Assembly (NCBI GenBank): GCA_935421135.1
Contig: OW285187.1
Location: forward strand, 1,240,001-1,304,000
Source: Bugulina stolonifera
Taxonomy: Eukaryota; Bryozoa; Gymnolaemata; Cheilostomatida; Bugulidae
DNA length: 64,000 nucleotides
Direction of reading: 5' to 3'
Position 1 is the first letter of the stretch. Each line of letters starts with the position of its first letter. Positions 29,310 to 40,974 of the stretch are shown one piece after another. Both the position numbers and the translations under genes were made by a program. The notes beneath the pieces are model-generated. The model worked only from the letters and a program-made list of their open reading frames with translations, was not told the DNA's origin and did not search any database.

Positions 29310-32050
29310 GTAATTTAAATTTACTCAGTTTCAATGCTAGGTCTATTAAAGGAAAAGTAGTAGAGTTACAAGCTTTAGCCATTAACTACAATATCATTTG
29401 TATTACTGAAACTCATTTGAACCCACTTTTCAATAACACTCAAATTTTCTCACCACAACATAAGACAATACACCGAAAGGATAGAAATGAACATGGTGGA
29501 GGTGTGCTAATTGCTATTGACTCTCATATATCGCATAGTCTCATAGACCTATCATCTAATGCAGAAATAATTGCCATCAATGTTAACTTAAATACAAATG
29601 ACCCACCTTTTATTATAGTTTGTTACTACAAACCACCTTCAAAACAAGACATTACATCACTAATAACGTACATGCTTGATATTAAGAAGCTTTACCCTAA
29701 GTATCAAATAATTTTGACGGGTGATTTCAATATGCCTGGTATAAACTGGGAAAACACTGCCCTCTCTAATACCTGGAAACCATTTTACTCCGAATTTATT
29801 GACTTACTAGCTGACTTAGATCTTGACCAGTTAATTCATGAATCTACACATGTAGCAGGTAACACACTGGATTTACTTTGCACTAATATGCAGAACAAAA
29901 TATGTCAACTTTCCGTCATCCAGCCTGGTTTGAGTGACCATTACATGATTGAATGCTTGATAAATTATAGTCATAATATAATACAGAGAACCCCTAATCA
30001 AAGTAATATATTGTTATACCACAAAGCAAACAGGGCAGGTTTTAGTAATTCAATGCTTGATTTATTGTCAGTAATAAAAGATCTGGTACACCAAAATAAA
30101 GATATTAATAACATTTGGACCGCCTTTCGAAAGGGATTGGACAATGCTATACTTAAATTTGTACCATGCAAGCAATATTCACCGAGAAAACCATCTCAGC
30201 CTGCTTGGTTCAACTTGAAAGCTAAAAAAGCTTGTGATAAACAGCGAAAGCTCTACAGCAAATACAAAAAATCAGGAGACACAGATGTACTCAATAAATA
30301 TAAAGCTTTGAGACGATCAAACAAAAAAATGTTTAAACAACTTAAGAAAGATTTTATGATAAGCAAATTATTTGATCCTTTGAGTCAGGGAAACTCTAAA
30401 CCATTTTTTAGATACGTAAAAGAAATTAAGGGTAACAACAATACTATACTATCCTTGACAAACAGTGACGGAAAAATTTCTACCAGTATGAGTGACATAA
30501 CTAACATCTTAAATACCTCCTTTCAGAGTGTTTTTACACGTGCTTGTAGCCCACCTAAACTGCCTAGTGTCAATGACATTGATATTCATATCAATGAAGA
30601 AGGTGTATTAAACCTGATCAAATCACTTAGGAATGGAAAAGCCCCTGGGCCAGATGGGTTAAATAAACAGAAATTATGCATAGCTCCTGAATCAATTGCA
30701 CCTTTATTGACATGCATCTACAACTACTCTTTAAAGACAGGTAAATTACCTACAGAATGGAAATTGGCATATGTTACGCCAATTTTTAAACAAGGTGATC
30801 GCACAAAACCATCCAACTACCGCCCAATTTCATTAACATCTATTTGTTGCAAAATGATGGAGCACATCATACTTCACAACATGCAGGAAAGTTTGAACAA
30901 CCTACTTTCTATATATCAACATGGCTTTCGTAAACATATGTCTTGCACAACGCAGCTAGCCTGTGTTACACATGATATTTTACTTAACTTGGATAAAGGT
31001 ATACCGACACATGCTATAGTACTGGATTTCTCCAAGGCTTTCGATGTTGTACCACATCATATATTAATCCAAAAAATGATCAAATATAACATTAATCCTG
31101 CAATCATAAGGTGGATCTCATCTTTTCTCCTAGATCGCAATCAACAAGTACTCATAAATGGATTCAAATCTAGCACAGCTGCTGTTACTTCAGGAGTACC
31201 TCAGGGCAGTGTGTTGGGTCCAGCATTATTTTCACTGTTCATTAATGACATTGTAGAATGCATAAAGTACAGCAATATCAGACTGTTTGCAGATGACACT
31301 CTTCTGTACTCTGGGGTCATCAATGATGGTGATTGTGCCAAACTGCAACATGACCTAAATATGCTACATAACTGGAGTATCAAAAACGGAATGAATTTTA
31401 ATGTGTTGAAAAGTAATGTTATAATTTTTAGTAACAGTGGCAACTCATTACAGCGTGACTATTTCTTAAATGGGAGGCTTTTAAAGCAGTGTAATTCTAT
31501 AAAATATCTAGGGATATACCTGGCAAGTGATATGAAATGGCACATTCATGTTGATTACATTATTGGGAAAGCACTAAAAATTCTAGGACTTATAAAATAC
31601 ACTCTATATGATGCCCCTGAATCCATCAAACTTCTTGCTTACAACACGTTATGCAAGCCATTGCTGGAATATGCCTGTCCTGTGTGGGATCCTGCATCGC
31701 AGGGTCTAATACATAAAATTGAGGCAGTCCAAAGCAAGGCTGTACGATTTATTAAAAACCTTAAAGGCAGAGATTGTTCGATCTCTGACAGTAAAAAACA
31801 GCTAAATCTAGTTTCATTGAACAAGATTAGGCAGACTCGAAGAATATCACTTTTCCACACCATCTTGGAGCATGAATCTCTATTTTCAAATCTTCTATCT
31901 ACACTTGATCTAATGAAAGGAACGCATGATTTTAACACCAGACATGCTAATGTTTTCAATTCTGTTGCCTGTCATACTAACAAATTTCTGCACAGCTTTC
32001 TGATCAGAACTGCTCGGGAGCTCCGCACTGGTGAGATCATAGCGGACTAA
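29306..32050 (+). CDS. LINE ORF2: endonuclease and reverse transcriptase
   Basis: About 914 codons. The frame is already open inside ORF1 and has no ATG before the endonuclease, so translation by re-initiation or frameshift at the ORF1 stop is likely; the start given is the overlap with that stop. Endonuclease (APE type): LLSFNARS, ITETHLN, TGDFNMPGINW, SDHYMIE. Reverse transcriptase: GKAPGPDGLN, NYRPISLTSICCKMMEHI, LDFSKAFDVVPH, SGVPQGSVLGPALFSLFIND and catalytic FADD. The usual C-terminal region follows. It nicks target DNA and copies element RNA in place. Confidence 0.92.
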   Translation, partial: LSNLNLLSFNARSIKGKVVELQALAINYNIICITETHLNPLFNNTQIFSPQHKTIHRKDRNEHGGGVLIAIDSHISHSLIDLSSNAEIIAINVNLNTNDPPFIIVCYYKPPSKQDITSLITYMLDIKKLYPKYQIILTGDFNMPGINWENTALSNTWKPFYSEFIDLLADLDLDQLIHESTHVAGNTLDLLCTNMQNKICQLSVIQPGLSDHYMIECLINYSHNIIQRTPNQSNILLYHKANRAGFSNSMLDLLSVIKDLVHQNKDINNIWTAFRKGLDNAILKFVPCKQYSPRKPSQPAWFNLKAKKACDKQRKLYSKYKKSGDTDVLNKYKALRRSNKKMFKQLKKDFMISKLFDPLSQGNSKPFFRYVKEIKGNNNTILSLTNSDGKISTSMSDITNILNTSFQSVFTRACSPPKLPSVNDIDIHINEEGVLNLIKSLRNGKAPGPDGLNKQKLCIAPESIAPLLTCIYNYSLKTGKLPTEWKLAYVTPIFKQGDRTKPSNYRPISLTSICCKMMEHIILHNMQESLNNLLSIYQHGFRKHMSCTTQLACVTHDILLNLDKGIPTHAIVLDFSKAFDVVPHHILIQKMIKYNINPAIIRWISSFLLDRNQQVLINGFKSSTAAVTSGVPQGSVLGPALFSLFINDIVECIKYSNIRLFADDTLLYSGVINDGDCAKLQHDLNMLHNWSIKNGMNFNVLKSNVIIFSNSGNSLQRDYFLNGRLLKQCNSIKYLGIYLASDMKWHIHVDYIIGKALKILGLIKYTLYDAPESIKLLAYNTLCKPLLEYACPVWDPASQGLIHKIEAVQSKAVRFIKNLKGRDCSISDSKKQLNLVSLNKIRQTRRISLFHTILEHESLFSNLLSTLDLMKGTHDFNTRHANVFNSVACHTNKFLHSFLIRTARELRTGEIIAD

Positions 32051-32849
32051 TAAAAAAAAGACCTACAACTCTGATAGTTCCTCTTTTCCCCTACCCTGGG
32101 GTCTAGGAGCTTAACCAAGACAAGACAAAAAACCCTCACCGACTCTTTGACTGTTAAAATACCTAAAATGTTTTCTAACAATGAGCACCACACTTTATGG
32201 GCTGTCTGCTGTGGGCACAGTTCTCAGTTACATGTAGTTACAAACTAAGCTGGTGAAAAATGTTTTGTTTCAAGTACATGTACTAGGTTGCTACAAATAC
32301 TAGTACACTGAGTTGTTTGCCCACACAAAACTAGTGAAGACAGGCTAGGTCTCAGACTATGGCAACCATGAAGTCTCATATATGGAAGTGTGAAGATAAT
32401 ATAAGACAAAACAATATTATTAACTTAAATTGTTGCAATTAGTTTAGAGGCTGTCACACTACATTTCCTGACCGTTTGTAACCAACCTGGTCACTATTGT
32501 GTTTTGAGGTGGTTTATTAACGATGGTGAAGGAACATTAATTACTATCTGATACTGTGTATGACCATGAGATACTATCTTCTATCCATTTACTATCCATT
32601 GCAAAACTAACAAAAGCTCTTCATTTGTATAGTTGAAGAGACTAAGCTTGCATAGCATTGATAAATAGAATTACTCTAAAGCAAATTTATATTATATAAA
32701 CATTAAATGTATGAGCTGCTAGCTTGGTAGCTTATAATTATGTCCACAATAGTCACTAAAATAGCAAACCAGGAGGGCTTGCAGGAGCTTGGGAGTTTGC
32801 AGGAGATGAGTTCTGAAAACGGGACTCCCGGGGAGAGTTGTCATGTATG

Positions 32850-33885
32850 TTGACTTACATGTACAATGTATGTACATGTAAGTCTCTAGACTTCTTAGCT
32901 TGTCTTTGAGCAAGCTGTACAGGCATGTGAGAATAAGCCTCAGTTTGACAAATAACATTGCTGTGCAGAGTTATTCTATAGAGCCTGAGGTTGTCATGGG
33001 CAACTCATAATTAATGTGGCTCTTCAGGTCACATTTCAAACCCTAATGTACCATGTGAAACTTTTTATAAAACTTCTTAGCTATGTGGTTTTTTCTATTC
33101 ATTGCAACTAACACCCGCCTCTCTCAGTCCTAACTTGAGTTATTGAACCTTTCAACTTAATAGTCCAAGTCCTATCTCTCAAAATAACTAAGTGTAGTAG
33201 AACCCAGTATTGTCATATACCTCCTCTTGTTATTGCTATACCATAATAATATACTAGGTGGGGGGGGGGGGGTGATGATTCCACAAGGACTGGAAACGAT
33301 GGTGCAATTATTTTGGCCAATGGGATGAAAATGATGCAAGTATTTTTAGACTATGATGCTTTTTTTGTTCTGGTAGAAAGACTGATTTTCCTGGGCAGTG
33401 GGGTTTTGAACATCTAGAGAGTAAGTTGCACTAATTTTTGCTAACATACATATTTCTATAAATCTTCTAATTTTAAAAGTGCCTACTCATACAATATTAT
33501 ACAAAGCAAGCAAAGGAGAACAAAAGGTCAGTTATATTATTATCATTTTATTAATAAGCACATTTTATATAATAATGGATGCTCTTGTGTGTAACACCTC
33601 TTTGGATTTTTACCTTCATTATGCTATCTGACAAATATTATTATGAGCTGTATTTACAATATTCCTATTATTATATTGTAATCAACTGTCTATGCATTCT
33701 GCTGTATTTTATATGCTCTGTAATTACATTACAGACTTCACAGTGTTGGTCTACAAGCTAATGTGTTATCTGTGGAAGTTGGATCAATATAAATAAACAT
33801 TAAAATAACTGCTTATTAAAACTCAAAGTGAGGTGGAAGAAAGCAAGATGTCTTTGCCATCAACCCACCGAAATATATACATGTG
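32850..33885. other. No gene recognised
   Basis: AT-rich; a poly-G run near 33259-33271. Nothing coding seen. Confidence 0.4.
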
Positions 33886-34022
33886 CATGCAGGTAAAAGA
33901 CAAGAGCACACACAGGTAAGAGCACATGAAGGTAAGAGCACCTGCAGGCAAGCGCACCTGCAGGTAAGAGCCTACTGAAGGTAAGAACACACGCAGGTAA
34001 GAACACACGCAGGTAAGAGTGC
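33886..34022. repeat. 16-bp minisatellite made of GCAGGTAAGAGCAC
   Basis: About eight units of CAGGTAAGAGCACAYG type. Each contains CAG|GTAAGA, a perfect consensus splice donor on the plus strand. No coding exon is recognised beside it. Confidence 0.85.
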
Positions 34023-34893
34023 GGGTGAAATAATCTAGGGATTCTCCACATTATTCCCATGACTGATATTAGTGTTAGTGTAGTGGACTGCAGACCAGCT
34101 ACATGTAGCTACAGTACAGTTGCAATAAAAGAACAAGACTGGTCACCATCCTCCAAAGTTTGTGGAGTAACATTCCTCTCTATACAGAAGCTACACTATA
34201 GCTGGAGTTGCTGAGACTATTGGGATAATATAATATAATGTATTATAACTAAAGTCCTTGGTTGGCATGTACATTAGTATGTTAAGTGTGTGACATGTTA
34301 ATTGCCTATAAATTTGACGATTTGCATAAATTAATAAAAATGGTAGTTCAGCTCCAACAGCCGTATCATCACACTGCTATGATTAAATGAAGGTGAGAGA
34401 TTGTTTATGTTGCCATAGTTACAACATTCCAGTCAAAGCTGCTGGCAAAACTACACTGACACTGAAATGTCATTCAGAACTAATCAAGGGTCATTGCAGA
34501 GTGAAAATAGAACAAATGAGGTTAGTACAAGTACGCTGCACGTGCCCCTTTAGAGTAGTAAATACTCTACTGTACCCTCGTGTACACTACAGTAGTGACT
34601 ACTCTAGTGTACACGAGGGTACACTGAGTACAGTGTACAATGGAGCCTCGTTCTAAAGTAAGTTAGTGCGCTATTTATTCGACTATGCAGAGACCAACAT
34701 GTTGGTCGTTTCAGTCTTCTTCGTTACTCAGTTAACATCAGATATAATGACTCTAATTAGACCAGTCCCTTGCAGCTAGCACTGCCAGGTGCCAATGCTG
34801 GCCAACTACCTGTGAGAAAGGCCCAGATGACATGGCCTTTTTGGCAGGGGTAGATGAGTTGCCTTGAAGCCATGCTGGTTTGCATGACCTCAA
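34023..34893. other. Non-coding, with a hairpin at 34572-34622
   Basis: 18-bp perfect arms GTACCCTCGTGTACACTA / TAGTGTACACGAGGGTAC with a 15-base loop. A 16-bp palindrome GACCAACATGTTGGTC lies near 34692. An 89-codon plus frame at 34387-34656 overlaps the hairpin and has no support. Confidence 0.5.
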
Positions 34894-35546
34894 GGACACA
34901 TAACAAAAGCTAGAGAAACAAGGAAACATAGGAGTATATTTAGGCGTCAATACACAAAACCATGGATATTATGTGCTCACTAACAACAGAATCCTCACAA
35001 CACGTAGTTTCACAATACACACACACCAATAGTCAAAATCTAGATCATGGAATGGTTGAAACCGAACCCTATATGACACCTCCTTGTGATGCAAGTCAAT
35101 CCCCAACAAGGATAGCTGATTCTAGTACCAGTTGTTCTTCAGACCAAAAACTAGATTCACCAAGCCAGCCTGCAATCCCACAGCAGACTGCCGGTGATGA
35201 ACCTGGGGAGTAAATAACTCCTACTCAATCAATTAGACCACGCAGAGAGAGGAAAACACCTGCACACCTCTCTGACTATTACTTACCAGTAACTTACCAG
35301 TAACTGATTATGCTTACACTACTAACCTAGAGCCCCTCATACCAACTACGTATAAAGAAGCAATCAAATAAGATGATATAGCTGAATAGAAAGCTGATAT
35401 CATTGGATGCTGAAGTTTCTACATTTCAAGCCAATAATACATGGACTGTAAAACAGGACTGACATTCGACATGTACACGTAGATTAACAACTTAATGGAG
35501 TTGCTCACAATAACCAAGCATGCTCGAGCTCCAGCTTGAGGGGGCA
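34894..35546 (+). pseudogene. Ty1/copia pol fragment, second copy of deletion derivative
   Basis: 5'-truncated, starting in the integrase C-terminal segment, highly similar to 21910-22547, with the same internal deletion joining the reverse transcriptase start to the 3' end. It has an extra small duplication (ACTTACCAGTA) and stops. Confidence 0.8.
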
Positions 35547-35679
35547 TGTTGAACTAACAGTCTGCATTACCTCTGTAACTGTAATAGTTGTCCTATCTTA
35601 TATTATCTTATCTTATATTATTTCATAGTTGAATAGCACATCTACAAAGCATTAGCACAGCTTATTTCTCTTGGCTACG
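35547..35679 (+). repeat. Copia LTR, 3'-truncated
   Basis: Begins TGTTGAACTAACAG after GAGGGGGCA. It breaks off at CTCTTGG, where LTR-like repeat copy d begins. Confidence 0.65.
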
Positions 35680-36172
35680 GATACGGGAGGTGCTTGGTAG
35701 TTGGTAGAGGACGACCAAGGTAACTTCCACACAATACATAAAGAGTGAACAGCTAGTTAAGCTCTTGTAATTATTGATAAAGACGTAGGCCGAGGCTGAG
35801 ACTCATAAAAGAGTCCAGGGTCGACGTAGGTCTGTAGGTTTATACTCCAAAGGAGTGTAGAAAGAAGTAATGTTGATCTAAGGGCTTAGACCTGACGCTA
35901 GATTCATAAGGAATCCGGGTCGGCTAAAGTCCGATGGTGTAGAACTCACAAGGAGTGTAGAAAGAGTTGCTTAAACAAGTATGGAGTAAGCTTGAGCCCT
36001 TTAGTTCTAAGAAGACCTGTGGGTGGAGCTACCCGCCTGCAAGAGTAAACCTCTAGGTTGAGTTAGGAGATGTTGCTTTATTAGAGCGCAATCAACAACT
36101 GATTTGATACAGAAAATGTGCTAGCTTTTATACTAAATGAAGAGCCAAGGGTCGTTCTGACATTTATTGTAT
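35680..36172 (+). repeat. LTR-like repeat with serial hairpins, copy d (truncated)
   Basis: Matches the 5' half of 24076-25110: GAGGTGCTTGG, ACATAAAGAGTGAACAG, then hairpins GACTCATAAAAGAGTC and GATTCATAAGGAATC. The first about 60 bp and the 3' half are missing. Confidence 0.65.
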
Positions 36173-37432
36173 CTGCTATAGAAAGAGATTGGATTATTAT
36201 TTTTGAGATTGACAGATTGGAGTTAATATTTTTTTGCAAGGCAATTTCATTCTGTACGCAGCAATTAGAGACACTGGTAATTTGATTTTTGATCGTGAAT
36301 TGGATTCAGCACATTGAACATTAATTTGAACGCATATTGAGGATTCAGAATTACTGAGAGAATTTCATTGAATTATTGATTGAAGATACTGGTAAATTTT
36401 AGGTGCAAGGTTTATATATCAGAATTACTGAGAATCCGATTGAACGAATTTTATACAATTCCAGTGAGACATCGGCATACAATTCCACTGAGGTATTTCA
36501 GTACATATTCTCATTGAGGTAATTTCAAATACAAATATTCTTACACCTCAAATTGATCTTCGAAGTGATTGATTTACCAGGCAAATAATTCATATCATAC
36601 CTGATACACAGCTCACTTGAAAGAGATACACTTGAATCGAGTTGGCTTGCTAATACTTGTGATTGAATAATACACAGAACATATAAATTCTCCAGGGGAG
36701 GTAGTCTCAATTCTGTCACTCGGATTATTACATTCTACAACATAAGAGAATCACATTTGTATGTCCACGAGAAGAAATAAATCATTGAGTGCATATGTCC
36801 TGAGTGCTACCATTACATTTCCCATAGAACATAGAACCAAAATACATTAGCTTACATAAAATAATTGATCGAATACAGCAGGTTATTATGCACTTATATA
36901 ATATAAGTTCTAACAATGAATACTTTGGTCTAATAATAATTATTAGACCAAAGTATTCATTGTTAGAAGTTATCGTCTCTGAAAATTGACGTGAGAAGAC
37001 AACTATTAATTAGTGCGACAGATATTACATGAGAACAGAAGTTATTTTCTCTCAACTGATTGGAATTTAGCAGGAGAAGATAATTACAAATTACACAGTT
37101 TATTACACAAAACCATTATAATTATTGTTGTGGATGTGTCCCAGACGGCCCAAGGTCTGTACACAACCACTAACGGCGTAGCGAAGCAATCAATGAGACT
37201 ACCTGAGAGGCAACTGCTCTTTGGCTACTGTGCTACTGTCTAAGGCTAAACAATACTGGCTTCATTACTGTGTGCAATAGTGTATTGAGTAGAATAGATG
37301 TTCACAGCACGAGAGCATGCAGCATAAAGAGAGAGATAAGTGGTATTCAGCTGTTTTTATACTAAACAAAGAACGAACAGTGTCCGTTCACATCAATAGT
37401 AGGTCGGTGGCATAAAGTCGTTCAGATAATAT
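36173..37432. other. No gene recognised; internal palindrome
   Basis: AT-rich with ACTGAGAAT / CACTGAGGTA-like short repeats. Bases 36908-36968 form a perfect palindrome (30-bp arms, one central base). The last 300 bp (37130-37430) resemble promoter parts of the LTR-like repeats (TTTTTATACTAAA). Confidence 0.45.
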
Positions 37433-38448
37433 TGTAATGTTTTTGAGTATAGTTACATACGAGTGTCGACAGGCCACTGGTATGGGAAAGGCTTGGAAGG
37501 TGGTAGAGGCTGACCAAGTAACCTTCTGCTCATTACATAAAGAGTGAACAGTTATTAGGTGCTCTTATTAGTATGTATCTGATGTAGGCCGATGCCGAGA
37601 CTCATTGAAGAGCGCAGGACCGACGTAGGTCTTGTAGACTTTATACTCCAGAGGAGTGCAATGAAAGATCTGGTATTCTAGGATCTTAAGCCCGACGCTA
37701 GATTCATATAGAATCTGGGATCGACCTAAGTCGTAGAAGTGGTGTAGAGATATGCTTAAGCGAAGATGGGGATGAACTCGAGCCGTATGGATCTATGGAT
37801 CCGCTGGTGGAGTTACCCGCCTACAAGAGAAAGCCTCTATAGGTTTGAGTTAGGAGATGTTGCTTTATTAGAGCGCAATCAACAACTGATTTCATACAGA
37901 AAATGTGCTACCGTATATACTAAATCTATTTCCGGTAAAAAGAGCAGCCGAGGCCGCTAAGATATCGGGTCCGGAACTGATGCAATAACATGGATATTTC
38001 CCCCCCCCCCCGACGTCACGTAGACAATAATCAGGTGATGATTACATAATTGCGAACATGCTAGGCAAGTATAATTAGTTAGCGATAGGTATGTGCACCA
38101 ATACAATAGCAGTAAACCAGTATGACAGTATGATTGGTTAATGACAATAATATAAAGCGGCTATAATACGTAAGTAGTTAGATTATAATATCAGATAATA
38201 CAGCGACATGATTGGTTGGTAAAAATGTAATAATAGATAAAATATAATAATAGGCATAGAAGGGAGCAAACATGTAGCTGTAGCTAGTAACTAGTAGCTA
38301 GTAATGTCTATGCATTATAAGATTATAGTCAATCTTTGGCTGGCCAAGGGAGGCTAGACACTAAGGCTATAATGTCAGTTTATAGCGTTATGGACCTTGA
38401 GACTCTGGGAGTTGCTTGTCCACTACACAGCGTTGTTCGTTTCACTAC
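37433..38448 (+). repeat. LTR-like repeat with serial hairpins, copy b
   Basis: 1016 bp, TGTAATGTTTTTGAG...TTCACTAC, flanked by AATAT (37428-37432, 38449-38453). It shares GTAGGCCGATGC, TACTCCAGAGGAGTGCAA and GCTTTATTAGAGCGCAATCA with copies a and c. Contains a poly-C run at about 37999-38009. Confidence 0.8.
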
Positions 38449-38461
38449 AATATAACAATAA

Positions 38462-38705
38462 TGGTCCATTCACATTGCCGTTTATACCAACTACTAGCAG
38501 CGAGCGGCCAACGCTAACCACAATGTGGTTAGCTATTACTATACTATAGCTGGCACGTGTTAGTTAGCAGCGGGGTTTAAAGTTCAGCTTGTTGAACTCG
38601 TTGACCCCTACTGCTCACTGGAGCATGTCACTATATAAGATAGTTGTGGTTAGCGTTGGCCGCTCGCCGCTAGTAGTTAGTATAAACGGCAATGTGAATG
38701 GACCA
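38462..38705. mobile_element. PIF/Harbinger-like MITE
   Basis: 244 bp; about 61-bp inverted ends with two mismatches (TGGTCCATTCACATTGCCGT...). The 3-bp duplication TAA lies on both sides (38459-38461, 38706-38708), the PIF/Harbinger hallmark. An inner palindrome CTAACCACAATGTGGTTAG sits at the left arm's end. Confidence 0.85.
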
Positions 38706-38708
38706 TAA

Positions 38709-39470
38709 GGCTGCTCATAAAAGTAACGGCCAGTAGTGAAATGCTATAATTAGCTACAGGACACAATTACATAATAATAGACTGAGGGTTATATAATTAG
38801 CTAAGCAACCTCAAGGTTCCTTTGTCAGTGCCCAGGAGCATGTCTATAACAATATTATACAAACACAATTTATTCAAATACACATACATTGTGTAGTACA
38901 CATTGCCATTATTATACTAAACACCAATGATACAATAGATACATATTATTATTATATCAATTTTTCAAATTTCCCTTGAGACATAATAGTTGTTAGGGAT
39001 TTCTATTCACACACTCCATAAACCTTTCCAGGGTTCATCTAAACACTTGTAGATCTAACTTTATTAACACTTCATGACAACTTCAACTCCCACTTCAACT
39101 TCTACTCTACTTCTACTTACTCTTCTCTTACTCTACCTCCTTCAACTTACTGTATATAGAAATCCCTTATATTATATAGCTATCTAAAACAGCTATATGC
39201 AGCTAGAGCTACATGTAGCTAACTCATATAATATATGTAAAAGAAGCAACAGCTTCCCTAGCCTAGCTTTTGACACCAGCTTGCAAAAAGATATCAACAC
39301 TTCTAAAATCCACCACATAGTCACGAACACACCACCATTAATACACTATACATTAGTGTATATACATAAACAGTATACATCACATTTCTAAAATTTCCCT
39401 CGTGACAATAACAAACAGAGAGAACGAAATATAATTATATTTATATGCAAAAGAATAAACTAGTTAATAA
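38709..39470. other. No gene recognised
   Basis: AT-rich DNA with a TACTTCTACTTACTCTTCTC-type pyrimidine stretch near 39110. Nothing coding. Confidence 0.4.
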
Positions 39471-39962
39471 TGTTGTGGGCAAAGCCCCTGTTCTACAACG
39501 CATTCTCAAAACACTGCGTAGGTTAACTAGGCCAAGGACCCAAAGCTAAACACTTATGATTACCTATTATGTAACATGTCATTATATATTGTTTACTCTA
39601 CCTAGTAAATAGCAATTATATTCTAGAAGGTGTGGTTAGTAATGAACACCTCTTTTATAACTACAGTAGATTGTTTATCTTTACAATAACGGATTATTAT
39701 AATAGACTATTATCTTTTGTCTTATGAATAGAGTCCAGTGACGGCTAGTCACCCTAACCATTATGTCGTTCTGTAACTAATTATCCAGTGACGGTTGGTT
39801 CCTGGTTCCGGCTGCCGTCTATTTCATCATCTTTTGTAATCTACTTGTGGTTTTGTGAGTTAGTATAAAAGCAGCTGTCTTGTATCATATTAGTTAGTTA
39901 GAAATAAACTCTGGAATCAACAACTACTCTCCCTTATTGGATTACAACTACTCTGCTTACAA
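39471..39962 (+). repeat. Possible solo LTR
   Basis: A TATA box (TATAAAAG, 39864-39871) is followed 32 bp on by AATAAA (39903-39908), and the stretch ends CTGCTTACA, the spacing typical of an LTR U3-R-U5. The start at TGTTGTGGGC is a guess and no TSD was found. Confidence 0.35.
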
Positions 39963-40271
39963 GTAAGTTATTATTATTAGATTTACAAGATCGTTATAGG
40001 CTAATCCTATAACTGGACTTGGACAACCGGGGAGCTATCCTTTGGGATAGGCTATAGCCTGGATGACCATCCTACTGGGTGAACAGTAGGGAGGTCGAGT
40101 TGCAGTTAGTGTGGCATCCGTTTGGGTGTAGTTAGGTGAAGTAATAGTGGCTTTGACCGGCCAACTATTACAATAATAAGAAGAATGTAATGTAAATGTA
40201 GTTGTATTTAATAATGATAATTTATTGATAATCAGAAATTTGGAGGGCGCTGAAAAAATGTCTTGACGCGG
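39963..40271. other. Hairpin-rich spacer
   Basis: Contains TATCCTTTGGGATA and CCTACTGGGTGAACAGTAGG stem-loops. It may belong with 40604-41130 as one element split by the solo LTR. Confidence 0.35.
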
Positions 40272-40603
40272 TGTGCTATTCTTGCTCTTGAGGCTCGGCC
40301 TAAATATCAGTATTGAGTGATTTAGGGCTTTTAATGACATTTTATTTGTAACCTGAAAAGAAAAAAAAATGAGTATGAGCGATAAACTCAAAACTGATCA
40401 ACAGAACAAAAATCACCTCTTTATATACATGTAGTTATGCAAATTAGGACAATCTTATTGGTCCATGTTATGACCAATAAGAAGATAGAGATATTTATAA
40501 TCTCGAAGATAATAATAATAAAGGGTTATGATATATAAAAAAAATAAGGTCTTGTATCTTTGAGATTAAAGGAAAAAAAATGGCAGCAATCAAATCTATT
40601 ACA
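40272..40603 (-). repeat. Solo LTR of the Gag-only element family
   Basis: Closely similar to 15026-15350 over its whole length, flanked by the exact 5-bp duplication CGCGG (40267-40271, 40604-40608). No internal region. Confidence 0.93.
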
Positions 40604-40974
40604 CGCGGCAAAACCGTTTGTTTGTTTGTTTGGTGAGTGTTTTGGTGTGAAAATTGTTATAATTTCACTAACTTCTATTATTATAATGCCTAAATGGTTA
40701 TCTCTATCGCAATAAAAGCTTTGAGTCATTAAATATTTAAAAATTGTTAATGATTGTGTGCAAGTTGAGAGCATTTAAAAATTGTCATAATTAAATTAAA
40801 TGATAACTTTTAATAGCAAAAGAAATTCTTGATTTGGGCAGAGGCTCCCTTCCACTATCTTTGATTTGGGTTTCCCCAATGTTAACCTTGACCGTAACCA
40901 AAGGTTTTATTTCCGTCTTTAGCTCTGCCTAGTATAGGTTTTTCTACCTCTATCAAAGTATATAGACACTTTGC

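Larger units (their letters stand above)
27971..32130 (+). mobile_element. Non-LTR retrotransposon (CR1/L2-like LINE), apparently full length
   Basis: Inserted in the MITE above: the relative at 53129 reads straight from AAAGAGGGAGAC to AACCCTCACC. About 475 bp of 5' UTR, ORF1 with a PHD finger, ORF2 with endonuclease and reverse transcriptase, and a short 3' UTR ending in AAGACAAGACAAAA. Both ORFs are open, so it may have moved recently. Confidence 0.88.
27937..32849. mobile_element. hAT-like MITE (CATACATGACAA), carrying a LINE
   Basis: Ends CATACATGACAA...TTGTCATGTATG with the exact 8-bp duplication TTGACTTA (27929-27936, 32850-32857). A related element without the LINE is at 53129-53848, so the MITE itself is about 0.75 kb. 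Confidence 0.88.

Noticed and set aside
40035..40391. 118-codon minus ORF
   Set aside because: Starts in the solo LTR and runs into hairpin-rich spacer; no coding signature.
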